A stretch of 64,000 nucleotides of DNA, taken from the NCBI GenBank assembly GCA_900540735.1, contig UQHB01000009.1, forward strand, positions 9,641 to 73,640. Reading direction: 5' to 3'. This DNA is from an uncultured Megasphaera sp. (GTDB lineage Bacteria; Bacillota; Negativicutes; Veillonellales; Megasphaeraceae). Below the pieces are notes generated by a model. The model saw nothing but the letters and a program-made list of their open reading frames with translations, did no database searches and was not told the DNA's origin. A program made the translations under genes and the position numbers. This document shows, one piece after another, positions 43,960-52,289 of this stretch (its first letter is position 1; each line of letters opens with the position of its first letter).

Positions 43960-44100
43960 ATGCTTGAAATACTAGTGCTCTGTAGTTTTGCTGTCCTCAT
44001 TATTGTCTGTTTATCTTTACACGTTCCTTTATTCCTTGCCTTGGGCTTTGTACTTGTACACCGTCCCTTTGTGGAACTATATTCTTTCATTACGTCATAA
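43960..44100 (+). CDS. Possible small membrane protein (46 residues)
   Basis: MLEILVLCSFAVLIIVCLSL followed by HVPLFLALGFVLVHRPFVELY: two short hydrophobic segments, no recognised family. An AAAGGA site lies 7 bases before the ATG, and a bidirectional terminator follows six bases after the stop. It starts upstream of, and reads away from, the toxin promoter. It could be real or a chance frame. Confidence 0.4.
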   Translation: MLEILVLCSFAVLIIVCLSLHVPLFLALGFVLVHRPFVELYSFITS

Positions 44101-44105
44101 AGATT

Positions 44106-44156
44106 AAAAAATACCCAGCATACGTGGAAATATCCCGTGTATGCTGGGTATTTTTC
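44106..44156. terminator. Bidirectional terminator at the end of the maturation operon
   Basis: AAAAAATACCCAGCATAC (44106-44123) pairs with GTATGCTGGGTATTTTT (44139-44155). It directly follows the last gene of the hyp/nif-like/hydF operon on the minus strand. Confidence 0.92.
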
Positions 44157-45472
44157 TATTTTACTAAAGAATCTAAAATTTCTTTCGCCTTTGCTGGCGA
44201 ATTGTTTTTGATAATTTCACTGACTTTATCGTAGCCGAGCTGTTGTATATAAGCCGTACCAAAGGCCGCCGAATGAGCTAAGAGTTCAGCGCAACGGTCT
44301 TCATCGACTTGCAGGAGAGCAATGCATTTTGTACGGAAAATATCCGTGCTTGCCGTCAAGAATTGTATGCTTTCGAGAAGCGAATCCGCAATGAGCGGAA
44401 AGAAGGCATTGAGTTCAAAATCACCGTGACTGGCTGCCATCGTCATGGCACTGTCGTTAGCCATGACTTTCATAGCACACTGCATGGTCATTTCCGGGAT
44501 GACCGGATTGATTTTGCCCGGCATAATCGTACTCCCTTGCTGGAGCGGCGCAAGCTTGATTTCACCAAATCCGCCATGAGGGCCAGAATTCATGAGGCGC
44601 AAATCATTGGCAATTTTCATGAGATTCACAGCCAGTGCCTTAAGCAGGCCCGACACTTCGACGAAAACATCATTATTCTGAGTCACATCCATAGGGTACT
44701 CCGCCGCAGCTAGGCCCATGTCAGTCAGTCGGCGCAGTTCTTCAATGACGCGGAACCGATATTGCCGCGACGCCGTATTGCTCACGCCTACAGCCGTACC
44801 GCCGAGATTGACTTGACGGAGCCGTTCTTCGATTTTGTAGAGCCGCCACCGGTCGCGGGCAATAGCCTGGGCATAGGCACCGAACTCATTACCCATCGTA
44901 ATGGGCACAGCATCCATCAATTCTGTGCGCCCTAATTTGGGAATCCGTTCGTAGGCGTTTTCCTTTTCTTGGAGTGCCGTCTGCAAGGCAGCACAGTTAT
45001 CACTAAGCACGCGCAGAGCTTGAATAGCAGCAATCCGCAAGGCCGTCGGATAAACATCGTTCGTCGACTGGCCACGATTGACATCATCTAAGGGATGGAT
45101 AATGTCATAGCGGCCGTACGCATAGCCTAATTTTTGCAAAGCTAAATTGGCGAGAACTTCGTTGACGTTCATATTCGTCGATGTACCGGCACCGCCTTGG
45201 AGGGCTTCTATGACGAAGGCCTCATCGTGATTGCCTGCAAGAACATCGTCACAAGCCGAAACGATGGCTTCATAGATACCTTTTTCGCGCACGCCTAACG
45301 CCGCATAGGTCAAGGCTGCAGCCTTTTTTACGGTCACTATGGCATAGATTAAGTGGAGATTGGTTTTTCTATGATGGAGCGGAAAATTAGCTGCAGCGCG
45401 CGCCGTATTAATGCCGTATGCCGTACTGTCATCGAGCTGGACTTCACCGAGAATATCTGTTTCTGTACGCAT
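44156..45472 (-). CDS. Aspartase/fumarase superfamily ammonia-lyase linked to HydF
   Basis: 438 residues of the aspartate ammonia-lyase group. The superfamily signature is GSTIMPGKINPV; other family blocks are GGAGTSTNMNVNEVLAN, RGQSTNDVYPTALR and GRTELMDAVPITMGNEFGAY. By similarity it would split aspartate to fumarate and ammonia, but substitutions relative to aspartase (for example GST for GSS in the signature loop) leave the substrate open. Its start codon follows the hydF stop codon without a spacer, so the two are translationally coupled. Aspartase-like genes occur beside hydrogenase maturation genes in other anaerobes, so it may have a dedicated role in cofactor assembly rather than in general nitrogen metabolism. 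Confidence 0.85.
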   Translation of the reverse strand: MRTETDILGEVQLDDSTAYGINTARAAANFPLHHRKTNLHLIYAIVTVKKAAALTYAALGVREKGIYEAIVSACDDVLAGNHDEAFVIEALQGGAGTSTNMNVNEVLANLALQKLGYAYGRYDIIHPLDDVNRGQSTNDVYPTALRIAAIQALRVLSDNCAALQTALQEKENAYERIPKLGRTELMDAVPITMGNEFGAYAQAIARDRWRLYKIEERLRQVNLGGTAVGVSNTASRQYRFRVIEELRRLTDMGLAAAEYPMDVTQNNDVFVEVSGLLKALAVNLMKIANDLRLMNSGPHGGFGEIKLAPLQQGSTIMPGKINPVIPEMTMQCAMKVMANDSAMTMAASHGDFELNAFFPLIADSLLESIQFLTASTDIFRTKCIALLQVDEDRCAELLAHSAAFGTAYIQQLGYDKVSEIIKNNSPAKAKEILDSLVK

Positions 45473-46687
45473 TTACATCACGTCCTTTGGCAGCGCATCG
45501 ACGAGATACGGGAAAATTTCAATACTGCGCCGCAAAATCCCCTGCATGTATGCAATAGTAATGCCGTAATTCGTAATGGGAATGCCTTGGTCAGCAGCAC
45601 ATTTCATGCGATACCGCACTTCTCGTTCGTTGAGCATACAGCCGCCGCAATGGATGATGAGCGAATAGGGCGATAAATCATCAGGAAATTCACGGCCACT
45701 ACAGGATTCAATCGTAATATCTTTGCCTGTATAATTACGAAGCCATCGCGGGATTTTGACCGTGCCAATATCGTCACACTGGCGGTGGTGCGTACACCCT
45801 TCAGCAATGAGAACTTTGTCCCCATCTTGGAGCGTTTCCACAGCAGTGACACCGCGGACAGCTGCATCCAACAGTCCTTTATGACGGGCCATGAGGATAG
45901 AAAAGGACGTAAGGGGAATATCGTGCGGTGTATCTGCCGAGACTTTCGCAAAGACCTGACTGTCTGTAATGACCATGGCCGGTTTCTTGCCAAGCGTTGC
46001 TAAGGTGTTGCGCAGCTCGTATTCTTTGACGACAATCGCCGTCGCATCTGCTTCGAGAATGTCGCGAATAGTCTGTTGCTGCGGTAAAATGAGTCGGCCT
46101 TTTGGCGCAGCCTTATCAATCGGTACGACGAGGATGACAAAATCAGACGGATTGAGCAAGTCACCGACAATAGTAAATTTATCGTCCGTATGCGGCACGA
46201 GGATGCTAAGCTTTTGCTTCAATGCGTTTATGCCGTCACCACGAAGGGCACTGACATAGAGAGTATTCCCTGTAGAGGTCGGCACTGCCTCTAGTTGGTC
46301 GCTTTTATTATAAACCACGACATGGGGAATTTTTTTCGCTTCCATGAGGTGCAACATGTCTTTATCTGCATCAGTCAATCCCAACGTCGCATCGACGACG
46401 AGGACGGCCATATCCGTTTTATTTAAGACTTGCTTCGTCTTTTGCACGCGTAACGCGCCGAGAGAGCCTGTATCGTCAAAGCCCGGCGTATCAATAATCA
46501 TGACCGGCCCTAAAGGCAAGAGTTCCATCGCTTTATAGACCGGGTCCGTCGTCGTCCCTTTCGTATTGGAGACAATGGCCAGATTCTGCCCGGTCACAGC
46601 ATTGACGACGCTCGATTTTCCAGCATTACGACAGCCAAAAAAGCCAATGTGAACCCGTTCGCCTGACGGCGTATCATTCATGCCCAT
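45473..46687 (-). CDS. hydF: [FeFe]-hydrogenase maturation GTPase HydF
   Basis: A 404-residue scaffold protein on which the 2Fe subcluster of [FeFe]-hydrogenase is held before transfer to the apoenzyme. The N-terminal Era-like GTPase has GCRNAGKS (residues 18-25), GTTTDPV, DTPGFDDTG and YNKSD. The C-terminal [4Fe-4S] site is visible as a cysteine in EGCTHHRQCDDIG and the HCGGC motif in IIHCGGCMLNER. The length matches T. maritima HydF. The start is the ATG at 46687, behind GAGGAGATG, and it overlaps the upstream NifK-like gene by 14 bases. The radical-SAM partners HydE and HydG are not in the window, which is unusual because the three are often clustered. Confidence 0.95.
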   Translation of the reverse strand: MGMNDTPSGERVHIGFFGCRNAGKSSVVNAVTGQNLAIVSNTKGTTTDPVYKAMELLPLGPVMIIDTPGFDDTGSLGALRVQKTKQVLNKTDMAVLVVDATLGLTDADKDMLHLMEAKKIPHVVVYNKSDQLEAVPTSTGNTLYVSALRGDGINALKQKLSILVPHTDDKFTIVGDLLNPSDFVILVVPIDKAAPKGRLILPQQQTIRDILEADATAIVVKEYELRNTLATLGKKPAMVITDSQVFAKVSADTPHDIPLTSFSILMARHKGLLDAAVRGVTAVETLQDGDKVLIAEGCTHHRQCDDIGTVKIPRWLRNYTGKDITIESCSGREFPDDLSPYSLIIHCGGCMLNEREVRYRMKCAADQGIPITNYGITIAYMQGILRRSIEIFPYLVDALPKDVM

Positions 46688-47924
46688 GGCTTTCATCTCC
46701 TCGTACACGTGCCGCAAAGGCATCGAAATTATCAATTAAGTTAGGAATCTCTTTTTCATAGAGCCGACCAGAAAAGCCTTCGTGCCCTAAGGGAATAAAC
46801 CGAGCCGTGTCAGGACAAATGGGCTGGTACAACAGGTCGGCAATGATGATGGGACTATCTTGCACTGCTGCAGCAATGTCGCTTTCTGATTCGACAAGGC
46901 TATCCCATTCGGTGAGAATATCGTCCGTACTATGGAGCGGACAGAGGACGCGCACGCCGTAGCCGTATTCATGACTAAGTGCAGCCGCTAGAGATGTACT
47001 GTACACGCTTTCACCGATAATGGTAATATCCGTGCGGTCTGGGCCAATCCGTTTGGCGCAAGTGTAGCGGTTTTGCTTCATCGCCGCAGCCATGCGAATA
47101 TCCATAGCAATGCCCCCTTGGAGCGAGCGTCCCATAGGCACACCGACGACATAAGGCGTACCAAAGCGGCGTTCTAACTCTTGCGCCGCCACCAAACCTC
47201 CGTAGGAGACAACGAGATTAACATCAGCTGCACTAGCTCGTGCGATTTTAGCTAAATTCGTGCCCATAGCCCACGAGCCAATGACATCAAAGCCATAGCC
47301 TGTGAGAAAATCGTGAATAGACTGGTCACTGCCATTGATGGAAAAGTCAAGCGGCGTTAATCCCAAGATATTAACAGAAATATCCGCTGTCGGCTGGGCT
47401 GCCAATTTCCCAACAGAACCGCACGACGCAAAGGTCGGCTGCCACGAACAGCACATGGTCTTCGGTGCTTTTTCGGGCACAAAGTGTTTGGCTAAAAGCT
47501 CCAGTGCCCACGACACACCTACATCGTAAGTCTCCATGCTATTTGTCGGTCCTGCGTAGGTCGGGATACCCGTTTCGTCTGCAATGATTTTAGCTAAGGC
47601 CGGGAAATCCGTCCCCATCATGAGCGGCACAGGCGTACATAAGAGGACGATGAACGCTGGCGAGGCATCTTTTGCGGCTGCCACAACGTCGGCAACGAGC
47701 TTGTCATCGTTACCCATAATGGCATCCATTTCCGTAAGGCCGGAAATGAAAATCAAACTATCTGTATCGTACCACCGCGGTTCGTCGTGCGTCGTGTACG
47801 TCGAGTTGCATCCTGACGGGTCGTGGATGACAACCATACCGCCGAGCTCAAAGAGAGCCGAACAGACACCAAACGTGTCGGCTGAGTACGTCGAAATGAC
47901 GCGGACTGCTTCTTTTAGAGACAT
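46674..47924 (-). CDS. Nitrogenase component 1-like protein, set A (NifK/partner type)
   Basis: A 416-residue member of the nitrogenase component 1 / BchN-BchB superfamily. After a Rossmann-like start (SADTFGVCSALFELGGMVVIHDPSGCNST) comes THDEPRWYDTDSL, a motif shared with the set B gene at 54589-55614, and DAIMGNDDKL and LCTPVPLMMGTDFPAL. The N-terminal ligand region keeps Cys39 but lacks two of the three cysteines found at the matching place in set B, so the metal site probably differs. The chosen start (47924) has GGGGGTG 6 bases upstream and overlaps the preceding gene by 10 bases. It probably forms a heterodimer with the next gene upstream and receives electrons from the set A NifH-like protein. 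Confidence 0.85.
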   Translation of the reverse strand: MSLKEAVRVISTYSADTFGVCSALFELGGMVVIHDPSGCNSTYTTHDEPRWYDTDSLIFISGLTEMDAIMGNDDKLVADVVAAAKDASPAFIVLLCTPVPLMMGTDFPALAKIIADETGIPTYAGPTNSMETYDVGVSWALELLAKHFVPEKAPKTMCCSWQPTFASCGSVGKLAAQPTADISVNILGLTPLDFSINGSDQSIHDFLTGYGFDVIGSWAMGTNLAKIARASAADVNLVVSYGGLVAAQELERRFGTPYVVGVPMGRSLQGGIAMDIRMAAAMKQNRYTCAKRIGPDRTDITIIGESVYSTSLAAALSHEYGYGVRVLCPLHSTDDILTEWDSLVESESDIAAAVQDSPIIIADLLYQPICPDTARFIPLGHEGFSGRLYEKEIPNLIDNFDAFAARVRGDESHGHE

Positions 47925-49240
47925 GACGTGCACCCCCATCCTTTTTGTTGAATATAGTCGACAGCATCTTTAGGATGTTCATACGCATCGACCATAAGGC
48001 CCAGTAAGTTTCTGAGTCCTGTAAAATCGCGCAGACTACCACCTTCAGCTATATTGACGAAGTATTTCGTGCCTGTAAAATAGGCTGCTTTCTGACCGAT
48101 AGCAAGGACTGGCGTAGCCGTCTGCCGCGTTGCTTCCCGTAATTTCGCATGGCGCGTAGCGTATATCATAAGACTTGGACAGTGCGTCTGGAGCCAGGCG
48201 AAATTTTCTTTATCATCAGGCGTACACGTATCCGTATAGATGCGCGTCACAGCAAATCCATGCTCTACGAGTGTTTTCGCCAAGCCAAAGAGCTGAAAGA
48301 CAGCTGTATAATCGATGACGATCGGCGTATTACCAAGGATTTCTTTCGTCTTCTTAAAAGCCGTTTCACAGGCCTCAATAGTCTCACTATAATCAGGCAA
48401 GGATACACCTAGACAGTCAGCAACGTCTTGTAAATGGGCCGTCATTTCTGCGTAATCCCACGTGACCGGCACGTAGAGCTGCTCTTGTCCCAGCCGTTCT
48501 GCCATATCGTCTAAGGGGACATGAGCCAGCGGTTCTTGGCCTATATTTAGAAAGCTTTGGGCCATCTTTTCATAGTCGTCGTAGGTCTGACATTCGGGCA
48601 ATTGGCGCAGGGTAAAGCCATTATCTTCGATGAGGCTCCGTAATTCACAGTCTTTGACAGCTAAATTACTGCCTACGATATTAATAGATTTAGTATCAAG
48701 AGTCGTCTTTTTCAAAGGACGATACATTTGCCGCCGCGTCCGCATTTCAGCTGTTAAATTAGACTGTCTGCGAATGGGGTCCATCCAACAGGGCATGAAT
48801 TGGACAGTCGGAAAAGTTTGCTGCAACGTATCATAAATGCCATCGAAATCACAGCCCATAAAATGATGGACACACGACGGATAGACGAAGGCCACTTTCG
48901 GCAGCTTCGGCAATCCTTGAAGAATATCCGTTATACTATTGATAATGGTCTCTTCCATCGTCCCGTCATAGAGGTGATGCTCTTCAATGATAATGGAAGA
49001 AAAGCGGCTCATGTCGCCCATTTCTGCAGCTGTCAAGACGACACCGCGCAGACAACCAAGAGCGCAAATGTAAAATTGATGCGATTCCGGCACAAGCATG
49101 GCTGAATGGACAATATTCCACGAGCCCCGCGCTGGCGGTGAATACTGAAGGCCGTCGTAAAAGAGAGCATCCGCATTGGCCCTAGCAATCGAGATAGCCG
49201 CACCGGTCAGGTCTTCTTTGCCATTTACTTTTCGCAGCAT
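47915..49240 (-). CDS. Nitrogenase component 1-like protein, set A (NifD/partner type)
   Basis: A 441-residue protein of the nitrogenase component 1 superfamily. Likely iron-sulfur ligands are Cys59 and Cys63 (FYICALGCLRG) and Cys123 (YPSCVHHFMGCD), corresponding in position to the P-cluster-type cysteines of NifD or BchN. The middle segment RQLPECQTYDDYEKM resembles SRCQTFDEYKDM of the set B partner, which marks the two as paralogues. The last residues are GWGCTSCL, an unusual C-terminal CxxC. It follows the NifH-like gene by 4 bases. The molecule it reduces is unknown; no MoFe cofactor assembly genes (nifB, nifE, nifN) are present, so it is not a true nitrogenase. Confidence 0.83.
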   Translation of the reverse strand: MLRKVNGKEDLTGAAISIARANADALFYDGLQYSPPARGSWNIVHSAMLVPESHQFYICALGCLRGVVLTAAEMGDMSRFSSIIIEEHHLYDGTMEETIINSITDILQGLPKLPKVAFVYPSCVHHFMGCDFDGIYDTLQQTFPTVQFMPCWMDPIRRQSNLTAEMRTRRQMYRPLKKTTLDTKSINIVGSNLAVKDCELRSLIEDNGFTLRQLPECQTYDDYEKMAQSFLNIGQEPLAHVPLDDMAERLGQEQLYVPVTWDYAEMTAHLQDVADCLGVSLPDYSETIEACETAFKKTKEILGNTPIVIDYTAVFQLFGLAKTLVEHGFAVTRIYTDTCTPDDKENFAWLQTHCPSLMIYATRHAKLREATRQTATPVLAIGQKAAYFTGTKYFVNIAEGGSLRDFTGLRNLLGLMVDAYEHPKDAVDYIQQKGWGCTSCL

Positions 49241-49244
49241 GGTC

Positions 49245-50000
49245 TCACCCCTTTACATTCTCATAGACAGACTTGGCGAGCTGCCGATATTCAGTAGCCA
49301 TAAAGCTATTGGGAAAGGCTTCGATGACGGTTTTCCGCAAGTTTTCCGCTTCTTGTACAGTTTCACTGCAGCTCAAGGAGCCAATAATAGACGTATGGAA
49401 ATCGTTGGCTAATTCTTTGACTTTTGCTTCTTCGCGTGCTACGTTGCGGCGATTTAAAATGAGGCCGCCGAGCCGAGCATAACCACGATTTTTAAAATGG
49501 TCTACAGCCATGGCAATGTTAGCTGCTGCATGAATGGCCATGTTTTCACCAGACGTAACGACGAAGACCGCATCAGCGTAGCCGTGCCGCATGGGCATAG
49601 AAAAACCGCCGCAAACGACGTCGCCTAAGACATCATAAAAGACTACGTCCGGTTGATATACGTCGTAGGCACCCTTCGTCTTGAGTACATCAAGAGCCGC
49701 CATAATGCCGCGACCGGCACAGCCTAAGCCCGGCGTTGGCCCACCAGCTTCGACACAGGCCACATTGCCATAGCCGAGGGTAACAAGTTCATCGAGAGAG
49801 AAATTTTCTTTCTTTTCGCGAATCAGGTCAAGAACTGTCGCTTTATGGCGGAAGCCGTGCAAGAGCGTCGTCGAGTCAGCCTTTGGGTCACAACCAATTT
49901 GCATGACCTTCAGGCCCATATCGGCAAGGGCTGCAGACATATTGGAAACTGTCGTAGATTTACCAATACCGCCTTTCCCATAAATTGCAATTTTAATCAT
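49245..50000 (-). CDS. NifH-like ATP-dependent reductase, set A
   Basis: 251 residues, clearly a NifH/BchL-type iron protein: P-loop GKGGIGKST (residues 8-16), IGCDPKADST, and the two bridging cluster cysteines Cys94 (GLGCAGRG) and Cys130 (DVVCGGFSMP). A dimer would hold one [4Fe-4S] cluster and pass low-potential electrons to the NifD/K-like pair encoded directly downstream. It differs from NifH in its C-terminus and lacks nif neighbours. It follows hypE by 15 bases, with an AAAGGGGG site. The paralogue is at 56912-57673. Confidence 0.93.
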   Translation of the reverse strand: MIKIAIYGKGGIGKSTTVSNMSAALADMGLKVMQIGCDPKADSTTLLHGFRHKATVLDLIREKKENFSLDELVTLGYGNVACVEAGGPTPGLGCAGRGIMAALDVLKTKGAYDVYQPDVVFYDVLGDVVCGGFSMPMRHGYADAVFVVTSGENMAIHAAANIAMAVDHFKNRGYARLGGLILNRRNVAREEAKVKELANDFHTSIIGSLSCSETVQEAENLRKTVIEAFPNSFMATEYRQLAKSVYENVKG

Positions 50001-50015
50001 GAAAAGCCCCCTTTT

Positions 50016-51020
50016 CTAGCAAATACGGGGCAGTAATTCTCCCCCTGGCGGTGGCAATAACGTTTCTGCGCCAATTTCAGTCCGCACGATGACGCGGCCT
50101 GGCTGGGTATCCGTAATATGTCCAATAATGGCTGCGTCTTTGGAGTACGGGCCTTGATGGAGTACATCGAGCAAAGCCTGGGCTTTATCTTGCGGTGCAA
50201 TGATGACGAGACGGCCTTCGCAGGCAAGGTATAGCGGTTCGAGGCCGAGCATGCCACAGACCCCTTTGACGGACGGGTCCACAGGAATAGCCTGACTATC
50301 TAGGTGAATGCCAACGTTGCTTTCTTTCGCAATTTCGTAGAGTACTGTACCGACACCGCCGCGCGTCGCATCGCGGATGACGTGAATGTCTTTCGTCACA
50401 TCGAGCATCGATTTGACTGTTCCCCACAAGGGCGCGCAGTCGCTCGTTACATTGGCATCAATACCAAATTCATTGCGCGCTAAGAGAATCGTACAGCCAT
50501 GACGGCCCACATCACCGCTAACGATGACTGCATCACCAGGCTTGGCTAAGGCACCGCCGGTCTGCACACCGTCGAGGATACGGCCCACACCAGTAGTCGT
50601 AATGAAAAGATGATCTACTTGGCCTTTCCCAGCAACTTTCGTATCGCCAGCAACGACGCGCACGCCCACTTCAGCAGCGGTCTTTTCCATAGCTGTAGCA
50701 TATTTTTCGAGTTTTGCCAGTGGGAAGCCTTCTTCAATGACGAAAGCACAAGTTAAATACAAGGGCTGTGCACCCATGCAAGCTAAGTCATTGACAGTGC
50801 CGCAAATGCTCAATTTACCAATATTGCCGCCTGGAAATTCTGGAGGCGACACGATAAAGCCGTCTGTAGACATAGCCAGTTTCCCTGAATCGACGGGCAA
50901 AACAGCTGCATCATCTGCCGTAAATAAGGGATTGGCAAAATGAGCTTTAAATACTTTATCAATTAGCTCAGCTGTCTGTTTACCGCCAGCACCGTGAGCC
51001 AGTGTTACAACATCATTCAT
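50016..51020 (-). CDS. hypE: Hydrogenase maturation factor HypE (carbamoyl dehydratase)
   Basis: A 334-residue PurM-like enzyme that dehydrates a carbamoyl group on its own C-terminal cysteine to the thiocyanate used as CN ligand source. The N-terminus VTLAHGAGGKQTAELI and the ATRGGVGTVLYEIA motif are typical, and the chain ends PRIC, keeping the essential last cysteine. The start is the ATG at 51020, behind GGAGG; it overlaps hypD by 8 bases. Intact motifs suggest a working enzyme. Confidence 0.97.
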   Translation of the reverse strand: MNDVVTLAHGAGGKQTAELIDKVFKAHFANPLFTADDAAVLPVDSGKLAMSTDGFIVSPPEFPGGNIGKLSICGTVNDLACMGAQPLYLTCAFVIEEGFPLAKLEKYATAMEKTAAEVGVRVVAGDTKVAGKGQVDHLFITTTGVGRILDGVQTGGALAKPGDAVIVSGDVGRHGCTILLARNEFGIDANVTSDCAPLWGTVKSMLDVTKDIHVIRDATRGGVGTVLYEIAKESNVGIHLDSQAIPVDPSVKGVCGMLGLEPLYLACEGRLVIIAPQDKAQALLDVLHQGPYSKDAAIIGHITDTQPGRVIVRTEIGAETLLPPPGGELLPRIC

Positions 51021-52059
51021 GATAACTTCCTCCGTACTGATAATATGCCGAACATGCCCCTTCATGCGAGACCATGCACGCCCCTACAGGATGTTCCGGT
51101 GTACAGCCCTTGGCAAAGACCGGGCAGTCTGACGGGAGACATTTCCCTTGGAGTACGTCGCCACAGCGGCACGCTGGGTTCGCATGGCCTTTGATCAGGG
51201 GGACCTTGTATTTTTTCCGCGCATCATACGCTGCGTATTCGTCTCGTAATTCCATCCCCGAATTAGGAATAATGCCAAGACCGCGCCATTCGGCATCACA
51301 CGGCTCCATGACGGCTTGCATCATTTGTTGTGCTGGAATGCTCCCTTCGCGCGTGACCACACGGGGATAACAGTTTTTAAAGAACGGCTTCCCTTCTGGG
51401 AATTTCACCATAATGACCGCAAAGGCTGTGAGCAATTCTTTCGCTGTAAAACCTGCGACGACACCGGATATACCTTCATCGACGAGAGCTTCTAAGTGCT
51501 TCGTCCCCATAATAGCATCGACGTGGCCTGGATATAAGAAGACATCGGCACTGCCTTTTAATGCTTCATAGGCAAAAGGCATAGTTTTATTAGCCGTTAA
51601 AATGGAAAAATTCGTGAGATTATCTTGGGCTGCTTGCTGCACAGCAAGGCAGCTCGCAGGAGTCGTCGTTTCAAAGCCGACGGACAAGAAGACAACTTGT
51701 TCTTCTGGATGGGCTTTGGCGTAATCATAAGCATCGACAGGAGAATAGACGATTTGCACTTTCGCACCGTTACTGCGCGCACCGGCAAGACTCATTTTCG
51801 AGCCCGGCACGCGGACGAGGTCGCCAAAGGTACAAATCGTGACTTTTTCTTCTAACGCCAGCCACAAAGCTTCATCCATAAAGTCTACAGGCGTTACGCA
51901 GACCGGGCAGCCTGGACCGGAAATCAAATGGATTTGCTTTGGCAAAATCTGGCGGATACCGAGGCGGAAAATTTCGTGCGTGTGCGTTCCGCACACTTCC
52001 ATAATACGAATGGGCGGCCCGTCATAGGACTGAATAATCTCAAGTGCTGTGCGACCCAT
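51013..52059 (-). CDS. hypD: Hydrogenase maturation factor HypD
   Basis: A 348-residue iron-sulfur protein that with HypC carries the Fe(CN)2CO unit. The key residues are all present: Cys23 in EVCGTH and Cys51/Cys54 in GPGCPVC, with the same spacing as Cys41, Cys69 and Cys72 of E. coli HypD. The C-terminal cluster cysteines are also present (NPACRCGDVLQGKC...DCPVF, GACMVSHEGAC). The start codon overlaps the stop of hypC by one base. Nothing suggests loss of function. Confidence 0.97.
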   Translation of the reverse strand: MGRTALEIIQSYDGPPIRIMEVCGTHTHEIFRLGIRQILPKQIHLISGPGCPVCVTPVDFMDEALWLALEEKVTICTFGDLVRVPGSKMSLAGARSNGAKVQIVYSPVDAYDYAKAHPEEQVVFLSVGFETTTPASCLAVQQAAQDNLTNFSILTANKTMPFAYEALKGSADVFLYPGHVDAIMGTKHLEALVDEGISGVVAGFTAKELLTAFAVIMVKFPEGKPFFKNCYPRVVTREGSIPAQQMMQAVMEPCDAEWRGLGIIPNSGMELRDEYAAYDARKKYKVPLIKGHANPACRCGDVLQGKCLPSDCPVFAKGCTPEHPVGACMVSHEGACSAYYQYGGSYHE

Positions 52060-52265
52060 TATAAGTCCTCCAGAATTTCGTCGGTTTCGTCGCGGTCGTC
52101 GTTCGTAATCTTAGCAATGGCCATACCGGCGTGAACCATGACGTAATCACCTGGGTCGAGGGATTGAATTAATGCAGCCGATACTTCGCGTTTTGCGCCA
52201 GATGCATCGACTAAAGCCATATTATTTTTAATAGAAACAACTCGTGCTGGTAAACCTACACACAT
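52059..52265 (-). CDS. hypC: Hydrogenase assembly chaperone HypC
   Basis: A 68-residue protein starting MCVGLPARVVSI; the Cys2 after the initiator Met is essential in HypC for binding the iron unit. The core GDYVMVHAGMAIAKI matches the OB-like fold. The start at 52265 has AAAGGAGG in front; seven upstream codons are excluded because HypC needs the exposed N-terminal cysteine. Confidence 0.96.
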   Translation of the reverse strand: MCVGLPARVVSIKNNMALVDASGAKREVSAALIQSLDPGDYVMVHAGMAIAKITNDDRDETDEILEDL

Positions 52266-52289
52266 GATGATTCCTCCTTTATACAAATC

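Noticed and set aside
43743..44090. 115-residue minus-strand protein covering the toxin
   Set aside because: Only the last 25 codons have a ribosome site and family resemblance; the upstream part spans the promoter and leader.
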